64,000 nt of DNA, taken from Mesorhizobium sp. M7A.F.Ca.US.008.03.1.1 (lineage in GTDB: Bacteria; Pseudomonadota; Alphaproteobacteria; Rhizobiales; Rhizobiaceae). Under the pieces are notes generated by a model. It searched no databases. It was not told where the DNA came from and saw only the letters and a program-made list of their open reading frames with translations. The stretch lies in assembly GCF_003997495.1 (NCBI RefSeq), contig NZ_RZRU01000001.1, forward strand, positions 248,001 through 312,000, read 5' to 3'. The first letter of the stretch is position 1. The number at the start of each line of letters is the position of its first letter. A program made the translations under genes and the position numbers. Below, piece after piece: positions 25,048-34,593 of the stretch.

Positions 25048-25202
25048 AATGACCCCAAACCGGCCTCGATCGCCTTTCCAAAACAATCTGACGGCCCTTG
25101 GCCGTGCCTCAGCCGACCTGATTGTTTGGGGGCGCCTGCCTGCCGACTTGCTCGCGAACGGACTATCCGAGAGGGATCTTTCGCCGGCGCGTTTGGTCCA
25201 GG

Positions 25203-25386
25203 CGTAGTCGCCTTCCTGGTTAGAGCGGCGGCGGTACTTTTCCAGACGGTTTGGGCGCGCCCTCGAAAACCGCAAAGTGCAAAAAACGTCCGGTCTGATA
25301 TCGGAGTCTACGCGACGATCAAGAAAGAATACATAGTAATTCGACGGGTTATATGCTGTCAGATAAATCGAGTGGAGTGAGTAGGT
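25203..25386. repeat. Noncoding repeat copy R3, shortened
   Basis: Its first part (cgtagtcgccttcctggtt ... cggtactttt) matches R1 9512-9570, and its last part (acgggttatatgctg ... cgagtggagt) matches R1 9735-9774. The central block present in R1 and R2 is missing or unrecognisable. From here to 26227 no gene is supported: short open frames have no ribosome binding site or family features. Confidence 0.75.
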
Positions 25387-26227
25387 AGACGTGGCGGAAC
25401 CGCCGTAGGTTCGGTGACAGATTTTTTCTGTCAAAGTCATTTTATCACCGTTTCTAACACGCGCAGAACTGGCATTCTTTATCGTTGGTCTACAAATCCG
25501 ATCTGCGCCCACGCCTTTCATAAAGCAGACCTTAAAAAGGAAGAGGCTACAGTGTAGGGCGGCGTGCACAAAGGCGGGTCTGCTCCGCGCCGCGTCATCT
25601 TAGAGCGATCTCCGTGAGTAAGGGCATGAAGCTTCCCGGCTGTCCGGCGCGTGAAGTGATCTCAGTTGAATCCCCTACCATTCAAGCGAACTGGCCTGCT
25701 GTCGGGTTGGCGTGCTGCACGAGAAGTACTCAGCGATCAAGGTGCGGCGTTAATATGGAGCTGCGCTGGGGCTCTCGTCACGCTGAGCCGCACGTCTGCC
25801 GCCTGGCTCTTATCGGGCGTGCGCCGGTTCGATCTCACAACTCGGTTCTGGTGACTGTGGCTCCCCCTTATGTTCGACTATTAACTGTTCGGCCAAGTTG
25901 GGCGTTGACGCTTCCTCTCTATAAGAGTTAATAATCTCCTAATATAAGAGGCATCTAAAGTTTGTGGTCGGTAACCACGGGTTTGACGATGTAATATGGG
26001 GTAGGGAAGGTAGCGCGACCACCAGTCGTCGCGTCCAGCAGCATCGGGTCAATATCCGTCTGTGAATGGCCAGCTTGAGGCGGCTGTTCCAAGCGCGGTG
26101 GTGTGCCTGGCGACAATTCGTGCCTCCCGGATTCGCGATTTTCTTCGGCTGGAATCAGCCGGTCGTTCAGTACTACCGATAATGATAATACAGATGAGGC
26201 ATCTGTTCTTAAAAAGGGGGGTTGAAA

Positions 26228-29200
26228 ATGGCTACTCAGGTCATCGGTGCCGGCGGCACCACGACGTCTTTCTCCAACACACCGCAGGCGAAAGATGATC
26301 TCCTGACGACCGCCGCTTCAGGCGCTCTTCTCACGGAGGATCTGTCAGGCGTGATCAAGCTCGACGTGCTCGCCAACGACAGTGGCGGTGCCGCCAAGAC
26401 ACTTTGGTCGGTCGACGATGCATCCGGTCCGGTAGGGACCAGCACAAACGGAAACACCTACCCCTCCGATCTCCTCGTGAAGGACGTCGCTTACGCAAAC
26501 GATACGACCGGACTCGCTGGCAGCTTGGACTTCAGCGCCAAGGGCGCGAAGATCTGGATCGGCAGCGACGGGTACGTCCACTACGATACAAGCTTGGTCG
26601 CTTCTCAATTGCAGGCGCTCGGGGCGGGCGACTCTTTCACCGACACGTTCACATACGCGATCAAGCTCGGAAACGGGACGCTGAGCTGGGCGACCGCGAC
26701 TGTTCGCATCGCCGGCACAAACGATGCGCCCGATATCCATCTGGTGACGACCGACAGCGCGGGTGCCTCGCTGATCGAGACCAACTCGGCTCTGACCAAG
26801 AGCGGCACGCTGACTGTGAACGACGCTGATGTCTCCGACACGGTAACCGCAAGTGTTACCTCAGTGTCACTCGGCGGCACCGCAGGCGGACTGAACAGCG
26901 CCGCCGTCCTCGGCATGCTCTCGGTTTCGCCAGCCTCGCTGACGGCCAATCCGGGCGAAGCCCACAATCTAGGCTGGACCTTCAACTCGGCACCACAGGC
27001 CTTCGACTTCCTGGCCGCAGGCGAGACGCTGACCCTCACCTACACGATCAAGGCAGACGACGGCCACACCGGCACCGACACGCAGACCGTGACCATCACC
27101 ATCACCGGCACCAATGATGCAGCGATCCTGTCGGCCGACGTCGCCAACCTGACCGAAGGCAACACCGCAGCGGCAATCAGCACCAATGGCACGCTGACCA
27201 TCTCCGACGTCGACAGCCCAGCGACCTTCGTCGCCCAGGCCGCAACCGTCGGAACCTATGGCACCTTCGCCATCAATGCGGCTGGTGCCTGGACCTACAC
27301 GGCAAGCTCCGCCCACAACGAGTTCGTCGACGGCCAGCACTACACCGAGAACTTCGACGTGGTCAGCGCCGATGGCACCCACACCTCGGTCCACATCGAC
27401 ATCCTGGGTACCAACGATGCCGCCGTGCTCTCCTCCGCCTCGGTCGACCTGACGGAAGCCGACACCGCAGCGGCAATCAGCACCAATGGCACGCTGACCA
27501 TCTCCGACGTCGACAGCCCAGCGACCTTCGTCGCCCAGGCCGCAACCGTCGGAACCTATGGCACCTTCGCCATCAATGCGGCTGGTGCCTGGACCTACAC
27601 GGCAAGCTCCGCCCACAACGAGTTCGTCGACGGCCAGCACTACACCGAGAACTTCGACGTGGTCAGCGCCGATGGCACCCACACCTCGGTCCACATCGAC
27701 ATCCTGGGTACCAACGATGCCGCCATCCTGTCGGCCGATGTGCGCAACCTGACCGAGACCAACTCGGCCACCGACATCTCGACCTCCGGCACGCTGACCA
27801 TCTCCGACATCGACAGCCCGCAAACCTTCGTGGCCCAGCTGGCCAATGTTGGAACCTATGGCACCTTCGCCATCAATGCGGCTGGTGCCTGGACCTACAC
27901 GGCAAGCTCCGCCCACAACGAGTTCGTTGGCGGCACCACCTACACCGACACCTTCGATGTCGTCAGCGCCGACGGCACCCACACCTCGGTGACCGTCAAC
28001 ATCCTCGGCACCAACGACAACGGCGCACCAGTCGCTGTCGCTGATACCAATTGGGCGAAGGAAGACACCAACACAAATGCAACTGGCAACGTGCTTCAGA
28101 CACTCGTGCATGTCGGTGCGCCGTCGGGAACGTTCTCGGACCATGCGGACACCGATCCTGACGCCGATACACTAGCTGTCTCCGCGCTCTCCGGCGGCAT
28201 CGACAACGGCGCCACATTCACCAGGACCGGAACTTACGGCTCGCTTGTAATCACCAAGGCGACCGGGGCCTACACCTATACTCTGGCGAACGCGCAAGCC
28301 AATGTTCAGGCTCTGGCGGCGGGCCAGACGGTCACGGATAGCTTCACCTACACCGTCTCGGACGGGCATGGCGGAACATCATCGGCCAACCTGGCTGTGA
28401 CGGTCTTCGGCACGGACGAAGTTACTCCTGGGCTGATTACCTTGGTAGCCGATGGCAAACAGGGGAGTAACTCCGACCCAAGTACCGTCACCATAACGTT
28501 TACTACGGCCGTCCATACGAATTTTGTCAATCTATCCGATGTGATGCATCTATCCGGCTTGGCAAACGCAACGGTAATAAATGGCTCCGGCTTTTTCGTT
28601 GATGCGACTCACTATCGGTTCCTCGTCGACAAGGGTACTGGAAGCAACAACGGATCATCCTACACTCTTAACATCGATAGCGGGGCATTCTCAGATACAA
28701 CCGGCCATACGAACGGTCCCGTCAGCCAGGGCAACCTCAAGCCCGCCGGCACCTCCGGCGAGCCGATCAATCTCGCCCTGACCGATCCATCGCATGAAGG
28801 CGCCCTCATCACAGTCACGGTGAAGGACGTGCCTTCGGGCTGGACCATCGATGGCGCCACCCACAACGCCGACGGAAGCTGGACGACACAGACCAGCGAC
28901 CTGCACGGGCTGACCGTCACCACCCCGGTGAGCTTCACCGGCGCCGCCGTGCTCGACGTGCAAATGACCTGGACCAATGCCGACGGCACGACGGGCAGCG
29001 CGTCGATCGCCGACAATGTCGAAGCCTATGCTCCGGGCTCGCCGATCTTCGCCTGGTCGGGCGACGACGTGCTGACCGGGTCCAGCGGCAACGACCTCTT
29101 CGTCTTCTCGCAGCCGATCGGCGCCGACACGGTGCACAATTTCGACGCCACGGCCGACCAGATCGACCTTATCGGCTACAATGGATTGGCAGGCTTTGCC

Positions 29201-30217
29201 GACCTCCAGACCCATATCGCCGACGATGCCCACGGCAACGCGGTGATCACGCTCGGCGACGGGCAGTCGATCACGCTGGACGGCGTCCATTCGGGTGCGC
29301 TGACCGCAGGCAATTTCGTCTTCGACCAGACGCCGGTGGTCAACAATGCCGGGACCATGACGATCGGCGACGGCGCCTTGCTGCCGCTGAGCGGCACGAT
29401 CAACAATAGCGGCCTTATCTCGCTGGATTCGACCGGCGGTGAAACGCTGCTGCAGATCATCCAGCATGGCGTGACGCTGCAAGGGGGCGGACAGATCCTG
29501 CTGTCCGACAGCGCCGCCAACGTCATCTCCGGCACCGGGCCGGACGTCACTCTGGTCAATGTCGACAACACGATATCGGGTGCCGGCCAGTTGGGCGGCG
29601 GGATGCTGAGCCTCGACAACCAGGGCACCATCATCGCCACCGGTGCGAATGCGCTCGTCATCGACACAGGGGGCAGCGTCGTCACCAACTCCGGCACACT
29701 GGAGGCGACCGGTTCAGGCGGCCTGACGGTCACTGGCGGGCTGGCGAATTCCGGCATGCTGTTGGCCAATGGCGGCGACATCGTCATCCACGGCCAGGTC
29801 ACCGGCGACGGCGATGCCACGATCGGCAATCTGTCGAAGCTCGAATTCGGCGGCGCCTCGTCGACGGACGTCACCTTCGCGCACGATGCGGCCGGCACGC
29901 TGCAGCTCGACGATTCCTTCGACTTCAGCGGACGGATCGGCGGCATCACCAATGATGACAGGCTGGAGCTCGAGGACATCCTGTTCGGCGCGGGAACGAC
30001 GGCCGTCTATCAGGCTAACCAGGATGGCAGCGGCGGAACGCTGACCGTTTCGGATGGCACCCACGGTACCGCGCTGCATCTGGTCGGCTCCTATGATGCG
30101 AACGGCTTCAAGCTCGCCGATGACGGCCAAGGCCATACCGCCGTTTCGTACAATCCGGCGGAGTTCACGCTGACGGGCGTCGACAATGGAGGGATTTCAA
30201 GCGACTTCGTGGTGTGA
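26228..30217 (+). CDS. Large VCBS/RTX-type secreted protein (type I secretion substrate, likely adhesin)
   Basis: About 1329 residues. Residues ~35-600 hold successive VCBS/cadherin-like repeats of about 100 residues, each ending in a TNDAA-type linker; two are identical at DNA level. A long domain with ITLVADGKQGSNSDPSTVTITF (residues ~735-835) follows. An RTX-like GDDVLTGSSGNDLFVF segment (near residue 945) marks the calcium-binding hemolysin-type region. The remainder is Gly/Asn/Ser-rich beta-helix-like sequence. No N-terminal signal peptide is seen, as expected for type I export. ATG at 26228 follows GGGGGG. The next two genes encode the exporter. Likely a surface adhesin or aggregation factor. 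Confidence 0.87.
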   Translation: MATQVIGAGGTTTSFSNTPQAKDDLLTTAASGALLTEDLSGVIKLDVLANDSGGAAKTLWSVDDASGPVGTSTNGNTYPSDLLVKDVAYANDTTGLAGSLDFSAKGAKIWIGSDGYVHYDTSLVASQLQALGAGDSFTDTFTYAIKLGNGTLSWATATVRIAGTNDAPDIHLVTTDSAGASLIETNSALTKSGTLTVNDADVSDTVTASVTSVSLGGTAGGLNSAAVLGMLSVSPASLTANPGEAHNLGWTFNSAPQAFDFLAAGETLTLTYTIKADDGHTGTDTQTVTITITGTNDAAILSADVANLTEGNTAAAISTNGTLTISDVDSPATFVAQAATVGTYGTFAINAAGAWTYTASSAHNEFVDGQHYTENFDVVSADGTHTSVHIDILGTNDAAVLSSASVDLTEADTAAAISTNGTLTISDVDSPATFVAQAATVGTYGTFAINAAGAWTYTASSAHNEFVDGQHYTENFDVVSADGTHTSVHIDILGTNDAAILSADVRNLTETNSATDISTSGTLTISDIDSPQTFVAQLANVGTYGTFAINAAGAWTYTASSAHNEFVGGTTYTDTFDVVSADGTHTSVTVNILGTNDNGAPVAVADTNWAKEDTNTNATGNVLQTLVHVGAPSGTFSDHADTDPDADTLAVSALSGGIDNGATFTRTGTYGSLVITKATGAYTYTLANAQANVQALAAGQTVTDSFTYTVSDGHGGTSSANLAVTVFGTDEVTPGLITLVADGKQGSNSDPSTVTITFTTAVHTNFVNLSDVMHLSGLANATVINGSGFFVDATHYRFLVDKGTGSNNGSSYTLNIDSGAFSDTTGHTNGPVSQGNLKPAGTSGEPINLALTDPSHEGALITVTVKDVPSGWTIDGATHNADGSWTTQTSDLHGLTVTTPVSFTGAAVLDVQMTWTNADGTTGSASIADNVEAYAPGSPIFAWSGDDVLTGSSGNDLFVFSQPIGADTVHNFDATADQIDLIGYNGLAGFADLQTHIADDAHGNAVITLGDGQSITLDGVHSGALTAGNFVFDQTPVVNNAGTMTIGDGALLPLSGTINNSGLISLDSTGGETLLQIIQHGVTLQGGGQILLSDSAANVISGTGPDVTLVNVDNTISGAGQLGGGMLSLDNQGTIIATGANALVIDTGGSVVTNSGTLEATGSGGLTVTGGLANSGMLLANGGDIVIHGQVTGDGDATIGNLSKLEFGGASSTDVTFAHDAAGTLQLDDSFDFSGRIGGITNDDRLELEDILFGAGTTAVYQANQDGSGGTLTVSDGTHGTALHLVGSYDANGFKLADDGQGHTAVSYNPAEFTLTGVDNGGISSDFVV
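27162..27424 (+). repeat. Tandem VCBS repeat unit A (identical to unit B)
   Basis: 263 bases, from acaccgcagcggcaatcagc to ccaacgatgccgcc, are identical to 27462-27724. The unit period is 300 bases (100 residues). Confidence 0.95.
27462..27724 (+). repeat. Tandem VCBS repeat unit B (identical to unit A)
   Basis: Exact copy of unit A one 300-base period later. A third, partly diverged unit follows to about 28020, identical to A and B over the ggcaccttcgccatcaatgc ... acgagttcgt part. Confidence 0.95.
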
Positions 30218-30278
30218 ACCAAAAGGGCGGCCGTCAGCGGCGGCGGCTCACCTGGCCTGACGAGTATCGAGTGGGGTT

Positions 30279-31979
30279 TTGGACGTGGATAGCAAGTCTC
30301 GAATTGTGAAGGATGCGCTTCGGGTATGCCGCCGCTATTTCGTGGTTGCGGCGGCATTCAGCCTGGCGATCAATCTGCTCTACCTTGCGTCCCCACTCTA
30401 CATGCTGCAGATCTACGACAGGGTCGTCACCAGCGGCAGCGAAACCACGCTGGTGATGCTGACCCTGGTGTTGCTGGCGGCCTTCCTTTCGTTGGCCGGC
30501 CTCGATTTGGTGCGCGCCTCCATCCTGACACGCGCCAGTGCGCGGCTCGACCGGTTGCTCTCGGCAAAAGTTCTCGCCGCGTCGGTCGAGACCCCATCGC
30601 CGGGCTCCTCGCAAAGCCAGCCGATCCGTGATTTCGATACGTTCAGGCAGGTGATCACCGGCAGCGGCATCCATGCCCTGTTCGACCTGCCGTGGTCGCC
30701 CATCTACATCGGCATCATCTTCCTGCTGCATCCGTGGCTCGGCTTCTTCGCACTGGGCTGCTCGCTGCTCCTGATCGCCATGGCCGTGCTCAACGAACAT
30801 CTCGTGCGTTCGCCGCTGAAGCAGGCCAACGATCTGGCGACGACCAACTATAACTTTACCGAGATGAGCCTCCGAAACGCGGAAGTCGTTCGCGCCATGG
30901 GGATGATCGACGGTCTCATCCGCCGCTGGGGGCGCGACCGCAACCTGGCGCTGCGGCGCCAGGCGGAGGCAAGCGATCGCGCCGCCCTGATGTCGGGCCT
31001 GATCCGTTTCCTGCGGCTCACCATGCAGTCGCTGATCCTCGGCCTCGGCGCCTATCTGGTGATCGAGCGGCAGATCACCGGCGGCACCATGTTCGCGGCC
31101 AGCCTCTTGCTGGGCCGGGGGCTGCAGCCGGTCGAGCAGATCGTCGGCCTTTGGCGCAGCCTGATTCTGGGGCGGGCGGCGTTGGCAAGGGTCGAGAAGC
31201 TGGTCGACGGGGGCGCGCGGAGCGAAAGATCTTTCAACCTGCCGAAGCCCACCGGCAAGATTTCGGTCGAGCAGGTCAGCTTTGCAATTGCCAGCCAGCA
31301 GAAAGTGCTTTTGCGGGACGTATCGTTCCGGCTGGAAGCAGGCGAGACGCTGGGAATCGTCGGCCCTTCCGGCGCCGGCAAGTCGACGCTGGCGCGTCAT
31401 CTCGCGGGCGTCATGCAACCCAGCCGCGGCACCGTCAGGCTGGACGGGGCCGACCTGTCGCAATGGGGGCACGACGCGCTCGGCGACCACATCGGCTACC
31501 TGCCGCAGGATATCGAGCTTTTCTCCGATACGGTTGCCGCCAACATTGGCCGCTTCAAGACCAATGTCGACCAGGAGGTGATCGAGGCCGCGCGGCTCGC
31601 CGGCGTGCATGAGATGATCATCCGCCTGCCGCAGGGCTACGAGACCCAGATCGGCGAAGGCGGCGCAGTGTTGTCAGGAGGATATCGGCAACGGATTGCT
31701 CTTGCCCGGGCGGTGTTCGGAACGCCGAACCTGATCATTCTCGACGAGCCGAGCTCCAATCTCGACGCCGATGGCGACCGCGCGCTGAGCGACTGCGCGA
31801 TCGAACTCAAGCGCCGCGGCAGCACGGTGATCATCGTGTCGCACCGGCCCTCTACCTTGGCCAATGTCGACAAGATCCTTCTGCTGCGCGATGGCGCCGT
31901 CGAGGCCTTCGGCATGAGAAACGAGATCGTGGCGCTGCTCAACCAGCGCGCGGCTCCAATGGCGGTGGCAACCCAATGA
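30279..31979 (+). CDS. Type I secretion ABC transporter/permease (PrsD/PrtD family)
   Basis: A 566-residue half-transporter: N-terminal membrane domain with LASPLYMLQIYDRVVTSGSETTLVMLT, the family signature, then an ATPase domain with Walker A GPSGAGKST, signature LSGGYRQRIALARAV and Walker B LIILDEPSSNLD. It energises export of the VCBS protein directly upstream. Start is uncertain: TTG at 30279 is only two bases from the GTGGGG stretch, so the in-frame GTG at 30285 may be used. The gap to the membrane fusion protein gene is 19 bases. Confidence 0.92.
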   Translation: MDVDSKSRIVKDALRVCRRYFVVAAAFSLAINLLYLASPLYMLQIYDRVVTSGSETTLVMLTLVLLAAFLSLAGLDLVRASILTRASARLDRLLSAKVLAASVETPSPGSSQSQPIRDFDTFRQVITGSGIHALFDLPWSPIYIGIIFLLHPWLGFFALGCSLLLIAMAVLNEHLVRSPLKQANDLATTNYNFTEMSLRNAEVVRAMGMIDGLIRRWGRDRNLALRRQAEASDRAALMSGLIRFLRLTMQSLILGLGAYLVIERQITGGTMFAASLLLGRGLQPVEQIVGLWRSLILGRAALARVEKLVDGGARSERSFNLPKPTGKISVEQVSFAIASQQKVLLRDVSFRLEAGETLGIVGPSGAGKSTLARHLAGVMQPSRGTVRLDGADLSQWGHDALGDHIGYLPQDIELFSDTVAANIGRFKTNVDQEVIEAARLAGVHEMIIRLPQGYETQIGEGGAVLSGGYRQRIALARAVFGTPNLIILDEPSSNLDADGDRALSDCAIELKRRGSTVIIVSHRPSTLANVDKILLLRDGAVEAFGMRNEIVALLNQRAAPMAVATQ

Positions 31980-31998
31980 GCCGTGGCCGGAGAGATCG

Positions 31999-33336
31999 AT
32001 GAGCGACGGCGCCCTTACCTACCGGAGCCTGCCCGGCGAAACCGGTATCCTCGCTCCGGATTCGATCCGGGTGCCGGCCTATATCGGCCTACTGATCATC
32101 GTTGCCTTCTTCGGCATCTTCGGGGGCTGGGCAGCCTTTGCCCCGCTGAATGGCGCCGTGCTCGCCGACGCCATCGTCAAGGTGGAAGGCAATCGCAAGA
32201 GCGTACAGCACTTCGACGGCGGAACCGTGAAGGAGATCCGCGTCAAGGATGGCGACGTCGTCAGGAAGGGCGACATAATGCTGAAGCTGGACGACACCAG
32301 GATACGGTCCGAGTTCAATCTCTATGCCCAGCAATATGCGCTGCTGCGTGCAACCGATGCCAGGATTCGGGCCGAACTGGATGGCAGCGAGGCTGTTGCC
32401 TTCCCGAAGGACATCCTCAAGGAGCACGAGGCCTACCTCAAGGATGCGATGGCAAACCAGATCGCCGACCTGGAAAGCCAGCGCGCCTCGATGGCCGGTG
32501 CCAGGCAGATCCTCGAGCGGCGGATTGCCGAGCTCGAAGAGCAGATCCAGGGCAAGCAGGCGCGGGTCCAATCCTACCAGGCCCAGATGCAATCGACGAT
32601 CGACGAGAAGGCCAGCCTGTCAAAGCTGCTCAAGGCTGGGTTGACGACCCGCCCACGCATTCTGGAACTGGAAAGATCGGCCTCGGATCTGCAGGGCCTG
32701 ATCGACGAGAACCTCGGCGCCTTAGCCGGCAGCCAACAGAGCAAAGCCGAACTCAAGGGCCAGATCGCGCAATTGACCTATGAGCGCCGCGCCAAGCTGT
32801 CGGCCATGCTGATCGATACGCAATCGAGCCTTGCCGACCTCGTGCCCAAGATGTTTGCCGCCCAGGCTGCGATGGATCGGGCCGAAGTCCGCGCGCCCTA
32901 TGATGGCCAGGTGATGGATCTCAGCGTCTTCTCGATCGGCGCGATCGTTTCGCCGGGCCAGACCATCCTCGACATCGTGCCGACCGAGAATTCGCTGATC
33001 GTCCAGGCGCAGGTTCGCGTCGAGGACATATCGAACCTGCGACCCGATATGGCTGCCGAAGTTCGTTTCACATCATACAAACAGCGCTCGATACCCATAA
33101 TCCATGGCCGCGTCACCCGCATTTCGGCGGATCGCATTACCGACAGCAAGACCGGGTTCCCCTACTATCTTGCCGACGTAGCGGTCGATCCGATGGAATT
33201 GGCAGCAGCCCCGCAGATTGCCCTTTATCCAGGCATGCCAGCGTCAGTCATGATCGTCACCGAGGAACGCACCGCGCTCGACTACATTCTGGGCCCGCTG
33301 GTTGCGTCGTTCCATTCCGCCTTTCGCCAGAAATGA
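31999..33336 (+). CDS. Type I secretion membrane fusion protein (HlyD/PrsE family)
   Basis: A 445-residue protein with one N-terminal membrane segment (residues ~27-48), the lipoyl-like motif QHFDGGTVKEIRVKDGDVVRKGD, a long periplasmic coiled coil (residues ~95-275), and C-terminal VRAPYDGQVMDL and SNLRPDMAAEVRFTSYKQRSIP. It bridges the ABC transporter and an outer-membrane TolC-like channel, which is not encoded here. Part of the same operon as the VCBS protein and ABC gene. Confidence 0.92.
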   Translation: MSDGALTYRSLPGETGILAPDSIRVPAYIGLLIIVAFFGIFGGWAAFAPLNGAVLADAIVKVEGNRKSVQHFDGGTVKEIRVKDGDVVRKGDIMLKLDDTRIRSEFNLYAQQYALLRATDARIRAELDGSEAVAFPKDILKEHEAYLKDAMANQIADLESQRASMAGARQILERRIAELEEQIQGKQARVQSYQAQMQSTIDEKASLSKLLKAGLTTRPRILELERSASDLQGLIDENLGALAGSQQSKAELKGQIAQLTYERRAKLSAMLIDTQSSLADLVPKMFAAQAAMDRAEVRAPYDGQVMDLSVFSIGAIVSPGQTILDIVPTENSLIVQAQVRVEDISNLRPDMAAEVRFTSYKQRSIPIIHGRVTRISADRITDSKTGFPYYLADVAVDPMELAAAPQIALYPGMPASVMIVTEERTALDYILGPLVASFHSAFRQK

Positions 33337-33593
33337 CGGATTAGCTAAAATGACTTCGCTTTTGAGGTGATTCTAACGCAGAGCGGTCGGAGATTATCGG
33401 CAGAGGACCTGACAATTCTCGCTGCTCCAATAGAGGCAGGACCAGTCCTCTCGGTCCGGCCATCGCGACGTTCTGAAGACCCCGAGCCAACAAGCCGACA
33501 ACCAGTCGCTCATGGTCTGCATGTTCCGTGCCGACCGCTCCGTTTCTTTGGTGCTGGATATCTGATGATCCTAGCGATCGCAATTTTGGGCGG

Positions 33594-33660
33594 TGGTGAC
33601 GGTACTATTGGTGCTGGCGGAGACAGTCTGCGGAAGCCGCAAAGCATCGTCGGAACCGTT
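33594..33660. repeat. Fragment resembling repeat family R1-R3
   Basis: tggtgacggtacta ... gcggaagccgcaaagc resembles the gtgacggtactt ... cggacgccgcaagg start of R2. It is short and weak. The rest of the gap 33337-33783 holds no supportable gene. Confidence 0.4.
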
Positions 33661-33783
33661 TAGGCGGGTTTGAGCGAGCGACGATGGCTCGGCTGAAAGT
33701 GTGGCTCGAACAGTACGTTCCGCATCGCAACGAGCGATATGACTTTCTGTCACCCGATTCGGGCAGCGCGCTGGCTGTTTCCA

Positions 33784-33808
33784 GGAACATACTTGACTGG
33801 ATTGCGTT
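33784..33808 (+). promoter_or_regulatory. EcfG-type promoter of the csbD-like gene
   Basis: GGAAC, 16 bases, CGTT: an exact match to the alphaproteobacterial general stress sigma consensus, 40 bases upstream of the csbD-like ATG. Confidence 0.85.
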
Positions 33809-33847
33809 TCCTATTCCGGACCTTTCCAAAACAGGGAGAACGGTGTC

Positions 33848-34051
33848 ATGGACTGGAACCGCGTGGAAGGAAACTGGAAACAGGTGAAAGGCAAGGTCAA
33901 GGAGCAGTGGGGTAAACTCACCGACGACGACCTTGACCGCATCGCAGGCAAGCGCGATCAACTCGAAGGTAAGATCCAGGAGCGTTACGGCATCGAAAAG
34001 GACCGTGTGCGGCGCGATGTCGATGATTGGTACGGGCGGCAGGGTTGGTAG
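33848..34051 (+). CDS. CsbD-like stress protein
   Basis: A 67-residue hydrophilic protein, MDWNRVEGNWKQVKGKVKEQ, then WGKLTDDDLDRIAGKRDQLEGKIQERYG, the standard CsbD pattern of two Lys/Glu-rich helices. CsbD proteins are abundant general-stress proteins of unknown biochemical role. GGGAG precedes the ATG. An exact EcfG-type promoter lies just upstream, fitting stress induction and the ecfG gene further along this window. Confidence 0.93.
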   Translation: MDWNRVEGNWKQVKGKVKEQWGKLTDDDLDRIAGKRDQLEGKIQERYGIEKDRVRRDVDDWYGRQGW

Positions 34052-34216
34052 GCATGTGAGCCCGCCTGTGGCCAATTCCGGGACGCCGCCCAACGGTCCG
34101 GCAGGACCATGCAGGCGCTGAGCCTTGTCGTCAGCTGAATTTTGCAGCAAGGATTTCGTACTGTGGCAGAAAATATCTCTCGCAAGCAAGAGCAACGCGG
34201 GACAAGAAGGATTCTC

Positions 34217-34291
34217 ATGTGGGCGATCGCAGTTATCGCTGTGATCTTTCTTGTTCTACTGACTATATTCGTGCTCGGCCCGTTGGCATGA
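34217..34291 (+). CDS. Very small membrane protein (24 aa; possible 42-aa form from GTG 34163)
   Basis: The ATG at 34217 is preceded by AGAAGGA at ideal spacing and encodes MWAIAVIAVIFLVLLTIFVL plus GPLA: one membrane helix and nothing else. An in-frame GTG at 34163 would add 18 charged residues (VAENISRKQEQRGTRRIL), giving a positively charged cytoplasmic tail. The good ribosome binding site and the clean amphipathic layout support translation, but no family can be named. It sits between two EcfG-driven genes. Confidence 0.45.
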   Translation: MWAIAVIAVIFLVLLTIFVLGPLA

Positions 34292-34536
34292 TTTCGATGA
34301 TTGAGCTGTCTCCGATCTGATCCGGGGACGATCGGGCGTTGGTCGAGGACGCTGGCAGCGGCCATCAGATATATTGTTTCAGGCGAGGGCATGCGGCTAA
34401 CGCTGCTTCCGCGGCCGGACGATCCCAAAGCGGCGCACCCACATCGACCGCCGGCGCGCGGCCAACCACTTTGCCGGCCTGCAATATCGGTACGAAAACC
34501 CGTTTCACAAAAATTTTGCTGAACACGATTTCGCCG

Positions 34537-34561
34537 GGAACATATCAGGAAAAGATTGGTT
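34537..34561 (+). promoter_or_regulatory. EcfG-type promoter of the small secreted protein gene
   Basis: GGAAC, 16 bases, GGTT, ending 32 bases before the ATG at 34594. Confidence 0.75.
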
Positions 34562-34593
34562 CGGTGGCGATACACCCAACCAGGAGATCCACC

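Noticed and set aside
24943..25569. A 208-residue minus-strand open frame in the repeat-rich gap
   Set aside because: It runs across repeats R2 and R3 and the hairpins, has biased low-complexity composition, no ribosome binding site and no family features.
25614..25931. A 105-residue plus-strand open frame with Cys-rich composition
   Set aside because: No ribosome binding site or recognisable motif, and the codon pattern is unlike real genes here.
27162..28020. Regular repeats that could be mistaken for a CRISPR array
   Set aside because: The period is 300 bases and the repeats are in frame within a VCBS protein; there are no spacers.
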